Shown here: positions 11,690 to 24,172 of the stretch, one piece after another | How positions within the stretch are numbered: the stretch's first letter is position 1 | How the letters are laid out: each line of letters opens with the position of its first letter | The notes under the pieces: generated by a model | What the model was told of the DNA's origin: nothing | The model's input: only the letters and a program-made list of their open reading frames with translations | Database searches by the model: none | Assembly: GCA_940671915.1 (NCBI GenBank) | Contig: CALNVZ010003430.1 | Coordinates: 21,715,683-21,779,682, forward strand | DNA from: Paracentrotus lividus | Taxonomy: Eukaryota; Echinodermata; Echinoidea; Camarodonta; Echinidae | Direction of reading: 5' to 3' | Length of the DNA stretch: 64,000 nucleotides | Made by a program: the position numbers and the translations under genes

Positions 11690-14660
11690 GTTTGATTATA
11701 TTTATTTAAGAACCCGTTTGTTGTATATTTGGCATGTATCACATATTATGTTTCGTTTGGAGAAAAGGGGTATTTATGGCCAAACAAGAATCTATAAAAG
11801 AGGTCGTATAATGCGCCAATATAATCTAACTATATTCACATACAAACGGTTCAATCCAGTATGATATGTTTAGATCTATACAGCTTTACAACCAGTGTAT
11901 GTTTGTACTGGAGACCAAAAATCGTATAAAGAACAATAATTACATGAAAAGTAACATCACGTTTATCCACCTCTCCAAATTCATAAAGTTTAGGCCTTAT
12001 ATACTCCTTTTTAGGTATAAACGCAAAATTAGTTCAAGATGTTTCCAATTTTAATTGTGTTCTGTAGTCCTGTAAGATGTCGCGATAGGAATTGTATAGT
12101 TAAAAGTTTAGCAGAATTTTCTAATGTACAATATTTTATTTCACCTGTCATGCCGACCATGTAACCCTTAATTATATTAGATAATATCAAAGAATATCTC
12201 ATTCGGATATTTAGCCATTTACCACTAAAATAGAGGAAAATATGTAAGGTCTATATAAGGTCGAGAACAATAATTCGTCATCATAAATATAAGCTCGCAA
12301 AATTATAATTGTTTCAAAATTTAATTCAATAATGGTGTTTTCGGCTATCAGTCAATATGTCACATTCCACTGCAATTACAGCACAAAGAAAAATTCTCGT
12401 TTACATCATTTGCATGGAACATGTTTATATTTATATAAATTTTGAAATGTAAATTGATATAAATGACGGTAGATTGTCTAGCATGGATACAAATGAAAAT
12501 GTTGAGATAAAACTCGCTAAATATTGGAAAATGAGAACATGTCCATGATGACCTCTAATAGAGTTCATGCTTCCATCAAATACCAAAACAAAATACTAAA
12601 ACAATATTGGGTTCTCAGAATGCTTATTCTTTGGCGGTTTTTGTCGTACAGATCGAACTTGTACCGGAACAAAACGAATCAATACTTGAGCTTTTATCTA
12701 CATACATGTACATGCGCAGTAATTATTTTCTCTATGGGTCAATGGCAAAAAAAACCAAACACATGCATGTGAGACTTAGAGAATAAAATAATCGATTTTC
12801 TGGTGTCTTAACAATGTTTAATCTCTAGCCTCTTTATTACCACAGGTTGTTTGTGGACATGATGTGTCCCAAGGTTGTCCATATACATGTATATCTATCC
12901 ATTAAAACATAAAAGCTCTTTGTAGGTTTAGGTATCAACGTCACATGAGTTCAAATTAAAGCATCGATCAGAAAAATATTCTCTGTCGTGATCAGTCCAT
13001 GACCTTTGTCACTGATGGCTCATCATAAGAACACGAAACAGTTCCATCTAATTGGGTATACGTGTATATTAGATCATAATGCCATGTTTAATAACATTTT
13101 TTTTTCCATTTGAAAAAAACAAACAAACAAAAACTTGAGGACACACACACCACACTGGAAAGTCTTTTGTAATTTATAATTGTAAGACATTAGAATACGA
13201 ATAAAGCGTATGATTATGAAAGAAATTGCTATTCATAATTAAAAGAAATTAGACTTTCTTTTCTTTTTTCTTTTTTCTTTGGTTCAAAACAGAGTGCTTT
13301 TTTATCTCCCCCAAAAGATTACTTTAGATTCCCTTCTATTAATTATTAAAGGCTCCACTTTATAAAAGTATAAAAGTTACCGACATCCATAAATAAACAC
13401 GATTAAGTTAATAATTAATTCTCACCGATTTTTGTGTGGGCATTTTTATGAAAATATATGTTTCTGACTGTTTGCGATTAGAATTAACAATAGAGATATT
13501 ACTGAAAGATTTTGAAGATATACATTTTGTATAGCTAAATTCTCCAGCCGCTTTTTCTATATAAAAGTAATCTGTCAAGAGACCCAAGAATGACGTACAC
13601 CTATTATCAGTCATTAGGATCTTCTGATTATGAGACTGTGCCACAAAAGTGAAAATCAATAATCGACATTTCATATTTCACACCTTACAAGCTCCTTTTC
13701 TCTATATCTACCCCACCTTACAGATTGCCACGTCAATCCTGAATAATAGAGTGATTGCTGGATGCATAGATCACCATGACAACTGGTCAACAAACCCGTC
13801 GGCTGCTGGATGAGAAGAAGAAAGAGTCCGTGAGCTGAGGAAGAAAAGGGAGAAGAGAGGGAGAAGGAGAGAGAGACATTCGAACTTGAGCTGAATGACT
13901 TTTGACCTTGTACACCTGACAAGTCGGGCCATCCATCATGTACGGTGAAGTGTACTCCCGGCGAGCAGAAATACAATACGCGGGTAAACTTCGAACAGAC
14001 GACAAGTGGTTTTCCTCGACGAAATTTCTATTGTGATTTCGATTGATTTGAAGGGCGCGACGTTAGCGTTGTATGATTGTGACCGTGAATGTGTAATTAC
14101 AACATATTGAGGAGAACTTATTCGTATTTATCATTCTCGTTTTGAGTTTTGGCATACACACACGCGGACTTGGAGTTCTTAATAGGGCGTCGCATCTGCA
14201 TTTGTAGATCAAATGTATGATTGATCACAGTAGTGTGGATTTAGCTTTGTTTTCGTTTGCGAAACTAGAGTGACGACTTGTTGACATTTTGAGAGATGAA
14301 TTTATTATTCCAAATTATCGACCTCGCATGCAGTTGTGTTTTGAGGTAGAACCGTTGCCATGAGACACTTATTGCGTTGGATTAGGATGAGATTAGTCAT
14401 TAATTGTGAAAGTAATAGAGCAGATGAAAACGTGCCGTTCATTGGATACTGTATTTGATTGAACAAATAAGCAGTGTGCGACGAATTCATGAAAATGATT
14501 GCCTATCTGGGCTTCAGGTCTATTCATATTTCCATCGAGGGGTGGTCGAAAATATAGATCATATTGATCTAAAAAAACTACAGAGCATGAGAATTGAATA
14601 GCTGCTGAAAAGATATATTAAAGCGATGATTTGAGATTAGTGGAGAGATATCATCATTAA
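11690..14660. other. Intergenic or intronic AT-rich DNA
   Basis: No convincing coding sequence. Open frames of 60-100 residues in this stretch lack domain features and codon bias. If the candidate promoter at 11404 is real, this stretch is the first intron of the ankyrin gene. Confidence 0.4.
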
Positions 14661-14664
14661 TTTT

Positions 14665-16140
14665 ATGAGGATGTCGCAAAGACTGACCGAAGCGATTCTC
14701 CGTCTGCGTTATCGCCAGATCAAAGCCCTGCTCGATCACGGTGTCGACATCAACAGCAGGCTGGATGATGGCAGGACACCTCTGATGATCACCATGGACA
14801 TCGCCGACGCGGAGAAGCGCAGGCACATGTTTCGCTTCCTGGTCCATCACGGCGCCGACTTGTTAGAGTCGGATGGCGATGAGGTGACGATCTTCCAGCA
14901 TTGCTGTCGTCTAGGGTTGTTGGATCTTATGGAGATAATCCTGAAGAAGGCTGGGGTGAGCGCGGTGAATATGATGGGCCGGGACAGACACGGCAGGACT
15001 GCTCTCTATCATTCGGTAGCCAGCGAAGATGTCGAAGTCGTCAACAGGGTTCTGGATCATATCAATTTGAGACAGCAGAGCGTCGACGTGCCCGACAACG
15101 ATGGCCTGACACCGCTTTTATACGCGAGACGTCTTGGGTTGACGGGCATCGCCGATGTCCTTATCAGCAGGGGAAAAGCCAACCCACGAATATGCGATCG
15201 CCAAATGCATATGAACGCAGAGGAGTGGGCCGAGGCTGCAAGACGCAGAGAGGAGGTGGAACAGGCTCATGCTAGGAAACAGGCCAAAGAACAATACATG
15301 ATCTTTCCACCTATAGACCATGCAACGAAACGGAAAGAAAAAATCTCAAAGATGAAATCGAAAACTTCTTCCTTGCCAAATCTTACCAAGAAACATCCGA
15401 ACATCAAATCTTCCGTCACGTCGCCGATAGCATCCTTGCCGAACAGGACTCCTCCAATCGATAGTTCCCCTGTGCGATTACCAAGCTTATCTCAGTCCAA
15501 TACCCTATCGCAATATCCATTCCCGAACAATAACGAACAAGTCGATCTGCGAACAAAGTCTATCGATTCCGCCATCACTCTCTTGGGGCTTGCGTCGCAA
15601 ACGGCAGACGACAAACACTACGCGCAATCGTTTGTATCGAGTCGACAGCATAAACCGATCGGGCATGCGCAGAGCAAAAGCAGCAATCGCCATGTGCAGA
15701 GGACATGGGCAACTGTAATGGATGCGTACTCCATCCAGAACACCGCGAACTTCCGAAAGCCCGCCAAAATACCAACTCTGCCTGGTATATCACCAGATGG
15801 GGATGGAGCGGGTCAGAAAACAAAGATGTCGACACTTGCGATCATCATGCGAGCGACTCGAGGAGGAAAAGGTAAAGGGAAGAAGACGAGTCCTAGAGGG
15901 AAACACAAACTGAATAGCATTACGGAATCCGCTGGTGGCGGAGACCAACGAGGGAAGCTTCCCCGCCGTAAAACCTCCTCCCTTTCGGCGATGTCGTCTG
16001 AGCACCCGGATGATAAATCGAGGACATCGTTGCCAGGGTTACAAGAAGATGACGAAGAGTGGGGTACGAACAAAACGAAGAAAGACAGGCGAAAATCATC
16101 TCAGAAGGGAGACTCATTGCCGAACATCATAGTTTCATGA
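14665..16140 (+). CDS. Ankyrin-repeat protein with basic, SLPN-rich tail
   Basis: A 491-residue protein in one exon. An in-frame TAG lies a few codons upstream, so the first Met (14665) or the Met two codons later is the start. Residues about 7-175 form four to five ankyrin repeats, with cores such as DGRTPLM (35-41), HGRTALYHS (109-117) and DGLTPLLYA (146-154). Residues 185-235 are charged and probably helical. The rest is low-complexity, Ser/Lys rich and likely disordered. It repeats a short (S/T)LP(N/G)(L/I) motif at about 236, 371, 455 and 484, with variants at 257 and 271. The chain ends SLPNIIVS. Ankyrin domains bind proteins, so a scaffold role is the reasonable inference. The layout (N-terminal ankyrins, long disordered basic tail) recalls ANKRD34-like proteins, but I cannot establish orthology. 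There are no membrane segments or signal peptide. Confidence 0.85.
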   Translation: MRMSQRLTEAILRLRYRQIKALLDHGVDINSRLDDGRTPLMITMDIADAEKRRHMFRFLVHHGADLLESDGDEVTIFQHCCRLGLLDLMEIILKKAGVSAVNMMGRDRHGRTALYHSVASEDVEVVNRVLDHINLRQQSVDVPDNDGLTPLLYARRLGLTGIADVLISRGKANPRICDRQMHMNAEEWAEAARRREEVEQAHARKQAKEQYMIFPPIDHATKRKEKISKMKSKTSSLPNLTKKHPNIKSSVTSPIASLPNRTPPIDSSPVRLPSLSQSNTLSQYPFPNNNEQVDLRTKSIDSAITLLGLASQTADDKHYAQSFVSSRQHKPIGHAQSKSSNRHVQRTWATVMDAYSIQNTANFRKPAKIPTLPGISPDGDGAGQKTKMSTLAIIMRATRGGKGKGKKTSPRGKHKLNSITESAGGGDQRGKLPRRKTSSLSAMSSEHPDDKSRTSLPGLQEDDEEWGTNKTKKDRRKSSQKGDSLPNIIVS

Positions 16141-16600
16141 TGATGGTCTAAATTTCAAAGCTATAATATGAATCCGAAACTATACTCCTCATCTCTGTCT
16201 TGCATTACGGTATGTAATATCAGAGTTATACGATTTGTATCATTTTTTATTGCAAGTAAATTTGCGATCAGTCGCAAAATTTGGCATTCCGGGGCACAGA
16301 TTATACCATCTAAATTATTTTGATTCTGCATAGATTTTGCTTGGTGAATTTGATGTTGATAGGTCAGGAATAATGTGAACAATTAGTATCGTTACGAATT
16401 ACAAACATGTTTAACTTGAACGGACCACGCTACAACATCAGTCGCATTATTGGTCGTATTAGTTAAGCTGACGAGGGCATGACATATGTTAAAGAAGAGG
16501 AAATTTGATGTGGGAGTGACTAGAACGTGTGTCAGATTTAGATTGTTTGATTAGTAGCGCATACATGGTTCATATCTACTTGGTCAAATAGCAGTTGGTT
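16141..16600. other. Presumed 3' UTR and intergenic DNA
   Basis: No further coding sequence. I did not find a decisive polyadenylation signal close to the ankyrin stop codon. Confidence 0.3.
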
Positions 16601-17010
16601 CAGTTCTCTGATTGTCTAATATCACGTGACCTAAACCAATTTGGTCTACTAACAATTCGGTCTAATTTACCCTTTGTCTAATACATCATTGGTTTAATTC
16701 TCACTTCGTAGAACTCTTGGTCTAATTGCCGAATGGTCTAATTGTATTTTCTTCTAATGCTCAAAGATATGAAATAGTTTGTTACTGGAAGTGACCAAGT
16801 GGTGATAGACCAAGCGGACATTATACGAATTGGACATTAGACAAAACGGAAATAAGACAGAATGATAAAAAAAAAGGCGAAGTGGTAATTAGACCAAAAG
16901 GTAATCAGACGAACTGGTTGTAGACGAAATGGAATTAGACCATAGAGGATGAGACCAAATATTAATGGACATTAGTCAAAGTGGGTTTAGACAAAGTGGC
17001 AGTTTACCGG
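16600..17010. repeat. Foldback repeat of degenerate GGTCTAAT units (copy 1)
   Basis: The left half is built of about 20-bp units around TTGGTCTAATT. The right half is built of the inverse (AATTAGACCAA, GTAGACGAAATGG). The two halves can fold on each other around a centre near 16770. Related copies lie within the tRNA-Glu array. The architecture, inverted arms made of short tandem units, is that described for sea urchin TU foldback elements; identity with TU is an inference. Confidence 0.5.
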
Positions 17011-17309
17011 TTTGTAGTCTGTTATCGAGATCAACATTTTCATCATGGAGAAATTATGTTGAAAATAAATTCATGTCTATATTAACGATTGGATCACGTG
17101 GAGCATCACACATGCTATTGACACACTACGATTTATTAGCATACGCAATTTTATAATTAATGTTATCGATAATATTTATTGAATACGAAGTACCATGTCT
17201 AATTATGATAATATTTCATACTTGTAGACGTAATCAGGTGGTATGTATGTATACTTACATACCACATATTGTTATAATCGTGTTAAATAAATATCGTTGA
17301 TAACATTGG

Positions 17310-17640
17310 CGGCGATCCCGGGGGGGGGGGACGGGGGTGGGACGTGTCCCCCCTCGATTTTTTTCTGGGGGGGGGGATCGTCCCCCCCCCTCGATTTTTA
17401 AAGCTTAACATATTTTCATGTAGTGATTAGCTTGTGAAGCTTATAAAGAGGTAAGATATAATTATGTCAAATACAATGCTAAATGTTATTATAAGGCAAA
17501 ATTTTCGGCTCGCGCTTCGCGCTCGCAAACATTTTTATTAGTTTCTGCATAATATGCGAAGTAGGCCTATGCAAAGTTTTAGTGTATTATTTTTCACTTT
17601 TGGGTGTTTCCGTCCCCCCCCCCCCAGTCGTGACATGACA
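17310..17640. repeat. C/G homopolymer-rich repeat with GCGCTTCGCGCTCGC motif
   Basis: Runs of 8-10 G and C surround TCGATTTTT twice. Then comes TTTTCGGCTCGCGCTTCGCG (about 17502-17521). The same motif in the other orientation recurs at 58173-58200 and 59110-59440, so these are related dispersed repeats. Confidence 0.5.
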
Positions 17641-17699
17641 TCTCCGCGCTTGCTTGATAACATCAATTATATTTATTTAACTCGAAGTAACATAATACT

Positions 17700-18400
17700 T
17701 CTGATAACATCTAATACATGTATTTGCACACGTAATGTTCACCTTAATGTTATACATAATATTTATCGAACACGAAGTAGCACGTCTACTCCTGATAAAA
17801 TTTAATGATCGTATTTGTAGAAACGTGATGACATGATTTAAAAATCGGCGTGTACATGGAATATAATAGGATATAAAATATCAACTAAAACTTAAGAATT
17901 TTTCTAAAGCCATTGGAAATAACAAAGTTTTCGGTAAACAAAAAGAAGGGGGAAATGATTCTACTTGTAATGTCAAATTGTTAATTTGCACCGCTACAAA
18001 TTTTTTGAAAAGTAATTCCAGAAGCAAACTTCCCCCTCCTATTCATCATGTTACCACATTTTATTTATAGTAACAAACATCCAAAACATAATGATGCTTC
18101 AAATTTGTTTATCATTAAATATGCAGCTGTATTTGCTCAAAGTATCAAGAAAAGCTCTTATCGATATTTTGGTCTTTATTTTCAATTGGTATTGATTGCT
18201 CTTGTGTTTAATCGCCTTTCTTAAATCACAGTGGAGTGGACCGTGCTTATAGTGCCTTTAAAAGCATTTTCAGACCCCTCTTCATAAAATGTCCATTTAA
18301 GTGGTTAAAATGTCAAATTGTGATATGTTAGCCAAGATAACAAAGAACATTGATTGGCCGATTGCAGTGATTGCAAAATGACCTTACGCTGTAAAAAATA
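17700..18400. other. Intergenic AT-rich DNA
   Basis: No gene or clear repeat recognised. Confidence 0.35.
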
Positions 18401-18412
18401 TTTGTATTTTTA

Positions 18413-18681
18413 CAGCAAATCTGCTGTCAGCAGAGTCGCCATAAAAAAATGTAATTAAAAAAACACTTTTGTTGTAAATTTCTCCTGCAAATAATTACAT
18501 GAGACATACAAAAAATCAGGCGTAACACATTTTGTTCCGTTTTAACCAAAATACCTATAACCTTTAGAACTCTAATGATTTTTTTCCTTCTCTTTCATAA
18601 ATTCTTAGAGGAGCAATTTACAACAAAACTGTATTTTAAATTACATTTTTGTATGGCGACTCTGCTGACATCACTTTGCTG
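18413..18681. mobile_element. Foldback MITE with CAGCAAA ends
   Basis: The left arm has CTGTCAGCAGAGTCGCCAT followed by AAATGTAATT and TGTTGTAAATTTCTCC. The right arm is the matching reverse complement and ends ACTTTGCTG. It is followed directly by an uninterrupted T tract of about 60 (18700-18760). Confidence 0.55.
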
Positions 18682-18699
18682 TTTTTTTTTTCTGTTTCT

Positions 18700-18703
18700 T
18701 TCT

Positions 18704-18760
<57 letters not shown>
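18700..18760. repeat. Poly-T tract of about 60
   Basis: An almost pure T run. The Phe-rich open frames crossing it are artefacts. Confidence 0.9.
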
Positions 18761-19223
18761 CCGTGGAGGTTAAAACGAAAAATAGCGAACCAGACATGTT
18801 AAAGTTTGGATCCACCTATTCCATGTATTCAGCATGCTCAGTTACATGAGAATGAAACCTTATCTAGTTTGATTGTTATCAATTCTCATTTGACATCTAT
18901 TGGAATATGTTTATACACTTGTACGACCTTTTTTTCAAGTGCTTTGTAGTGTAAAAAGTAGTAAGATGTGTTAAAGAACAGCTGAAATATAAGAATATAT
19001 TCCTCAAGATATTTTCTCTATACCGCTGAAGTCTAAAGATGCGTTCACACAACGCCGACTCAGATGGTGGTTCATAGCGATTCTGTATACAATGCCATAG
19101 ACATGATAGAGAGATTCTAGCCAACTCTGTAAACAGTAGGTATAAAAAAATGGCGCATTTTTATGGTACTGCTTTGTTAGGCAAGCACATTACAATTAAA
19201 AAATATGCATTATTTTGATACCA

Positions 19224-19787
19224 CACTGTTAGAAAATTTCTCCTAAAAAAAACAGGAAAGTTCCTGCAGCAGAGTCTCGAGAACACCAGTAATCTTACTG
19301 CACAAATTTGCAGTGAAATTACAGAAAATTGGTATATGAGAAATGAAAATTTACAAATTTTCTATAATAAAATACTTTTTTTCTTTTTTCAAACAGACCT
19401 GTTCTGTTAAATTGCAGAAAATTTCCCGTTATAAAAATATACAGAATGATTCTGTCATATACAGAATGATTCTGTATTTTTTTTCTCCTAAAAAAAACAG
19501 AAAAAGTTCCTGCAGCAGAACTTCCAGAACTCCTGTAATCTTACTGCACAATTGGTAACACAATTTACAGTAAAATAACAGTACAATTACAGAAAGATGG
19601 TATATGGGGTATGTAAATTTACAAATTTCCTGTAATAAAAAACCTTTTTCCTTTTTAAGAACAGACTTGTTCTGTTAAATTTCAGAAAATTTCCGTAATA
19701 AAAATACACAGAATTATATTATCATACATAATACAGAACGGTTCTGTATTTTTCTCTCTGTAAAATCATCTGTTTTTTTTAACAGTG
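19224..19787. mobile_element. MITE with CACTGTTA ends and internal duplication
   Basis: The ends read CACTGTTA and TAACAGTG. The interior is two diverged copies of a roughly 265-bp unit, each with AGTTCCTGCAGCAGA, AATCTTACTGCACAA, CAGAC(C/T)TGTTCTGTTAAAT and TTCTGTATTTTT. No coding capacity. The termini suggest a hAT-like DNA transposon derivative, but I see no convincing 8-bp target duplication. Confidence 0.5.
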
Positions 19788-19799
19788 CACCCGAAAATG

Positions 19800-22010
19800 G
19801 GGTTCGCTCGGCAAGAATCTGTTTGTAATTATATGTCACTTGTACAGAATCGCCCCTGATCGCCACGAATCACCGTTATTTCGGCAATATGAATGCAGCT
19901 TAATGATGATTGTCAAACATTTTCGATTTTATTGTCATTGTCAGTGTCTTTTCAAAATTATGTTTTATTAGCTCATAATCTCCACAAATGATTCTTGAAT
20001 ATAATTATAGTACATTTTATGTCTTGTTTTTAATCGCATCAAGCATTGTGAAGCATCATTGTGTCTGAATTAAGCAATTGCTTTTCACTGTGCAAGAGAT
20101 TTAAATTTGTTTTTGAACATCATTGCACCAATCAACACGTCCCAGTGAAATTGAAATTTTGAGATGTTTCAAATAACAATCAAATAACAATATAGTAAGA
20201 TATATTGAAAAATTATCAAAGAACAATATCAAGCAATATTATTAATGTATTGAATTGCTTCAAAGAACAATATTCAATAAAGTATGATCATTATATGATA
20301 TTAACAATCATGAGTGTTTATGTAAACAAACTTTGACTTGTCATAACGTTTCATTGAAAATAAATTTACTGTGTATAATTTCGCTATCATAGTTTGTTTT
20401 CTTTTTTCAATGTTTTATTTTGAAAATTTGAAAATGCAATTATATAGGGTTTTATAATCGAATGGTTGTTAGTTGAATGAATCTTTGTGACAAAGGAGCC
20501 TCTTTTTTTTTTTTTTTATCTTACTTAAAAATATTAAAAGGAGAGAGATGGAGAGAGAGAGAGAGAGAAAGAAGGGGGGGGGGGAGTCTGGAAATCCTAA
20601 GCTATACAAAGCACAAATAACAAATCAAGCAATAGGTAATAATAATTCATAATCATTCAATGTTTCCCAATCACTGCGCGCTATTAAAATGAATGTCTAC
20701 GCCAGATTCCAAAAATATTCACAATCAATAATCGTTGATCTAATTGTACCAACTATTCAAAAATTAAAAGGAACATACATGTTTAATACAGGAATAACAT
20801 ACTTCGTGTATATCATGTATATTGTTTTCTTTAACCTCTTAAATTTTTAGTAATATCATTTCAAAGCCGTACGTTTCTTCTTCTCCCTATAGTCCAAAAG
20901 AGTGCATGGTTTTTAAAGCTGAAAAGTCAATACAACTATGTGCTCTAACCCGCTCGATAATTGCAAAACACTTTAATGCTCAACTCGATAATTGAAGACT
21001 ATAATACGTTCGATATTTAAAGGTATTGATACTGCATCCCCATCTAATAGTGTTTTATTTGCCCTACAAATATGGCTTGGACAAGGGCCCATGCAGGCAA
21101 ATCAGTTCACAATTTTGTTCATGTTAAGCGGTATTTAAATGTGAAGGACATTATGTTGTAAGCGTTATTTATTTTTCTGCCATGTATTTCGGTATCTGTA
21201 CGGTATATTGACAATTGGCTCACTTACGTTCATTGATGAAGACAAATTGACATTGATAAGTCGGGGACTGAACCTTTCAACATAATTGATAACCCTAAAA
21301 TAGATTCTAGTAAAATAGAGAGGGGTGGGAGGAGAAGGGAGAGAGTGAGAGTGGGGGGGGGGGCATTAGAGAGGGAAACGAGGGGTAACACAGTCATAAT
21401 AAGATTGAAAGATGAGAAATATAACAAAGGGTGCAGTGAGATGCAATTTACTGGAATATTAATGTATAAACCAAATATATGAGTATTCACGTCGTACTAA
21501 GTCCAGAATAAATTCCAATTAACCGTGTCAACCCCCCCCCCCAAAAAAAAAGTTCTGTTGTTAATAATCTTAATAATCTTCCATACTATATTTCTCATAA
21601 GTTTAAGTCTTTAGTTCCGTATCCTACTTGCATGAAATTAAATCGAGAAATAAAATGAGACCATATGACTGTTGGCACTGTAAAAAAAATGTATACACCC
21701 CATTAGTGCTTCGGAAGATAGTATTGCTGTCCTTTGTCCGAGTCTTGACAAAGTTATAATAAACATTAAGATTGCCTGTCCATAAACATGATACATATCC
21801 GAGACGATCTTTTGTCTGAAATGATCACCAATCATTAAAAAATATAATTAAATCATAAAAGACAGGGAAACAGCCATTCAACTAACCTACTTGCCTCAAA
21901 AGAGTAAATGGGACATACTCTTTATAAATGTTATAAACATTATTTTTGCAGTTACTGCTGTAACTGCAGAAAATTGAATGGATTGCCCTTCAGTCAAATT
22001 TCAGTATTTA
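19800..22010. other. Intergenic AT-rich DNA with simple repeats
   Basis: No gene recognised. A GA-rich microsatellite lies at 20540-20585, a second GA/G-rich stretch at 21320-21365, and a C run at 21532-21542. Confidence 0.4.
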
Positions 22011-22022
22011 GAAGACATATGA

Positions 22023-22094
22023 TCCCATATGGTCTAGTGGTTAGGATCCGGCGCTCTCACCGCCGTGGCCCGGGTTCGATTCCCGGTGTGGGAA
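22023..22094 (+). tRNA. tRNA-Glu (CTC), copy 1
   Basis: A 72-nt cloverleaf: acceptor TCCCATA pairs with TGTGGGA, box A TGGTCTAGTGG, anticodon loop CTCTCAC with anticodon CTC, box B GGTTCGATTCC, discriminator A. No intron. The downstream sequence lacks a run of four T within 20 bases, so the Pol III stop is weak here. Confidence 0.93.
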
Positions 22095-22423
22095 ACTCAA
22101 GATTCTTTATGTGAATGAAATGAATTTTTAACGATAAACGAGCGAGGTATGTACAATACTTCATACTTCATAACGGGGATACATGAATTATTTTTTTTAA
22201 TTCCTTGTCAAAATCAGAAAGAAGGCCTACATTCAAGTAACCTATAATATGCCCCCAAAGTGTAAATGTTACAAACCAAATTTGGCAGTTACTTGTTTTA
22301 GTTTCATTAAAAAAAAATTATCGTGATCCGTAATTAGAAATATTGAATGGATTGTTGTCGTTTACTTAAGAAGTAATGAGCAATAATATAGGCCTACTTC
22401 AAATATACTATTCAGACGTTTAA

Positions 22424-22495
22424 TCCCATATGGTCTAGTGGTTAGGATCCGGCGCTCTCACCGCCGTGGCCCGGGTTCGATTCCCGGTGTGGGAA
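22424..22495 (+). tRNA. tRNA-Glu (CTC), copy 2
   Basis: Identical in sequence to copy 1. A TTTTT terminator follows within about 12 bases. Confidence 0.96.
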
Positions 22496-22923
22496 ACAAA
22501 CGATTTTTATTTTGTTTTCTCAATAAACAATTAGAATATAAAATCAAATGTAGTACTCAGCAATACATATTCCAACAGAGCAAATGCATCTTCAAACTTG
22601 CATGCCCATTGCTCTGTTTTGGTTTGTTTATAAACAATTGTCGAAATTATATAGTTTTCCTAGTCCCCCTATTGGAATTACAATATTTTGGCTAACTTAA
22701 GCAATCCGCCCAAACCAACCTTGCTTGGAGGCAATCAGGGTGCCAATATTATGCAGTCAAAGATATCATGAGTTCTTATACTTTACCAATAAGAAGGAAT
22801 TATTATTATTTGTTTAGAGCATATACCTATAATATGGAACATTATTAGAGTAGAGCCACTACTGGATGTTTAGAGATCTGGGGATATTTCATGGATAGCT
22901 CTTAAAACTATAGCACTGTGTAA

Positions 22924-22995
22924 TCCCATATGGTCTAGTGGTTAGGATCCGGCGCTCTCACCGCCGTGGCCCGGGTTCGATTCCCGGTATGGGAA
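22924..22995 (+). tRNA. tRNA-Glu (CTC), copy 3
   Basis: Differs from copy 1 by one base in the 3' acceptor strand (TATGGGA for TGTGGGA), which turns a T-G wobble into a T-A pair. A T run follows downstream. Confidence 0.95.
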
Positions 22996-23202
22996 ACTCA
23001 TTAATTTTTTTGAAAAAAAAATATATATGAAGACCCAAAACAGAAGAGCCTGCTTCAGTTTGTATACAGGTCGACCCTCTTTACTATTTTCAATCATAAA
23101 ATTTGTCTTGTGAAATTCTTGGCCCAATATAGAGAAATCTTGAGCAATAATATTATTGGTCAACAGTTGGTCGACTGCTCTGATATTTTGTTTTAATGCA
23201 TA

Positions 23203-23467
23203 CCTGCACCCTGTTGCATAAAACTTCTAACCGGAGTTTTTTTCCGGTTAAAATCTAAAAACTCCGGTTACAATATTTTCTGGATTTTTTACTGTTTTTT
23301 CCATTGCATAAAAACATACCAGAGTTTTCAAAAGTATTAATGCAATAAATTTTTAGGGCGTTTTAAAACTCAGGTTGAATAACCTAAGAAATAGGTCTAC
23401 ATAAGCTGAGTTTTTTAACCCGAGAAAACTCGGGTTAGAAAAAAAGTTTTATGCAACACCACCCTGG
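23203..23467. mobile_element. MITE with GTTGCATAAAACTT ends (copy 1)
   Basis: The left end is CCTGCACCCTGTTGCATAAA and the right end is the near inverse, ending TTTATGCAACACCACCCTGG. Internal CCGGTTA/TAACCCGAG blocks also pair. A near-identical copy lies at 58554-58838. No coding capacity. Confidence 0.65.
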
Positions 23468-23815
23468 TCTATTTCTCAATCAGTCTGATGACCACTTTGT
23501 CGAATTTCCAATTCGTCTAAAATGCAATTAGTCTAATTGCATTTTCGTTTAATGCCCAAATGAATAACTTGGCTATTATCAGTTTGTTACAGGACTTGAC
23601 CAAGTGGTATTAGACCAAGTGGACATTAGTTGAAATGGACATTAGACGAAATGATAAATAGGCGAAGTGGCATAAGAAGTTAAACTGTAATTAGACAAAC
23701 TGCTTGTAGACAAAAAAAAAAGAAAAGAAAAAGAAAAAGATTTAGACCAGGTGGGATGAGACCATACCGGCATGAGTCAAAGTGAGATTAGACGAAACGG
23801 CAATCAAAAGTCTCA
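23467..23815. repeat. Foldback GGTCTAAT-type repeat (copy 2)
   Basis: Units such as TTCGTCTAAAATGC and TTAGTCTAATTGC on the left face AGACCAAGTGGACATTAG and AGACGAAATGG on the right. Same family as 16600-17010. It directly abuts the MITE on its left and tRNA-Glu copy 4 on its right. Confidence 0.5.
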
Positions 23816-23820
23816 TGTGA

Positions 23821-23892
23821 TCCCATATGGTCTAGTGGTTAGGATCCGGCGCTCTCACCGCCGTGGCCCGGGTTCGATTCCCGGTGTGGGAA
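23821..23892 (+). tRNA. tRNA-Glu (CTC), copy 4
   Basis: Identical to copy 1, with a T6 terminator shortly downstream. A GGTCTAAT-type repeat ends immediately upstream. Confidence 0.96.
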
Positions 23893-24172
23893 ACTTATTA
23901 TTGTTTTTTAAATTAAGAATAAATAAATAAACGGCACGAGAACAAATAATTTTAATCCATTAAAAAAATGAAGAACCATTTCAATTAGTTGGTAAACAGA
24001 GTAAAACGATTTTTATTTTGCTTGGCATGAACTACTAGAAATCAATCCACAGACACGACACTATATACCAATATCATTAATTCTAAAGTCATCAAGAAAA
24101 TAAATTATTACAAATGTATATAGTTAATAAGTTGATAATTGTGACTAAAGTCACACGTGGCGGGCAAAGAGT

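Noticed and set aside
18575-18849. Two open frames with long Phe runs
   Set aside because: They come from a 60-base T tract.
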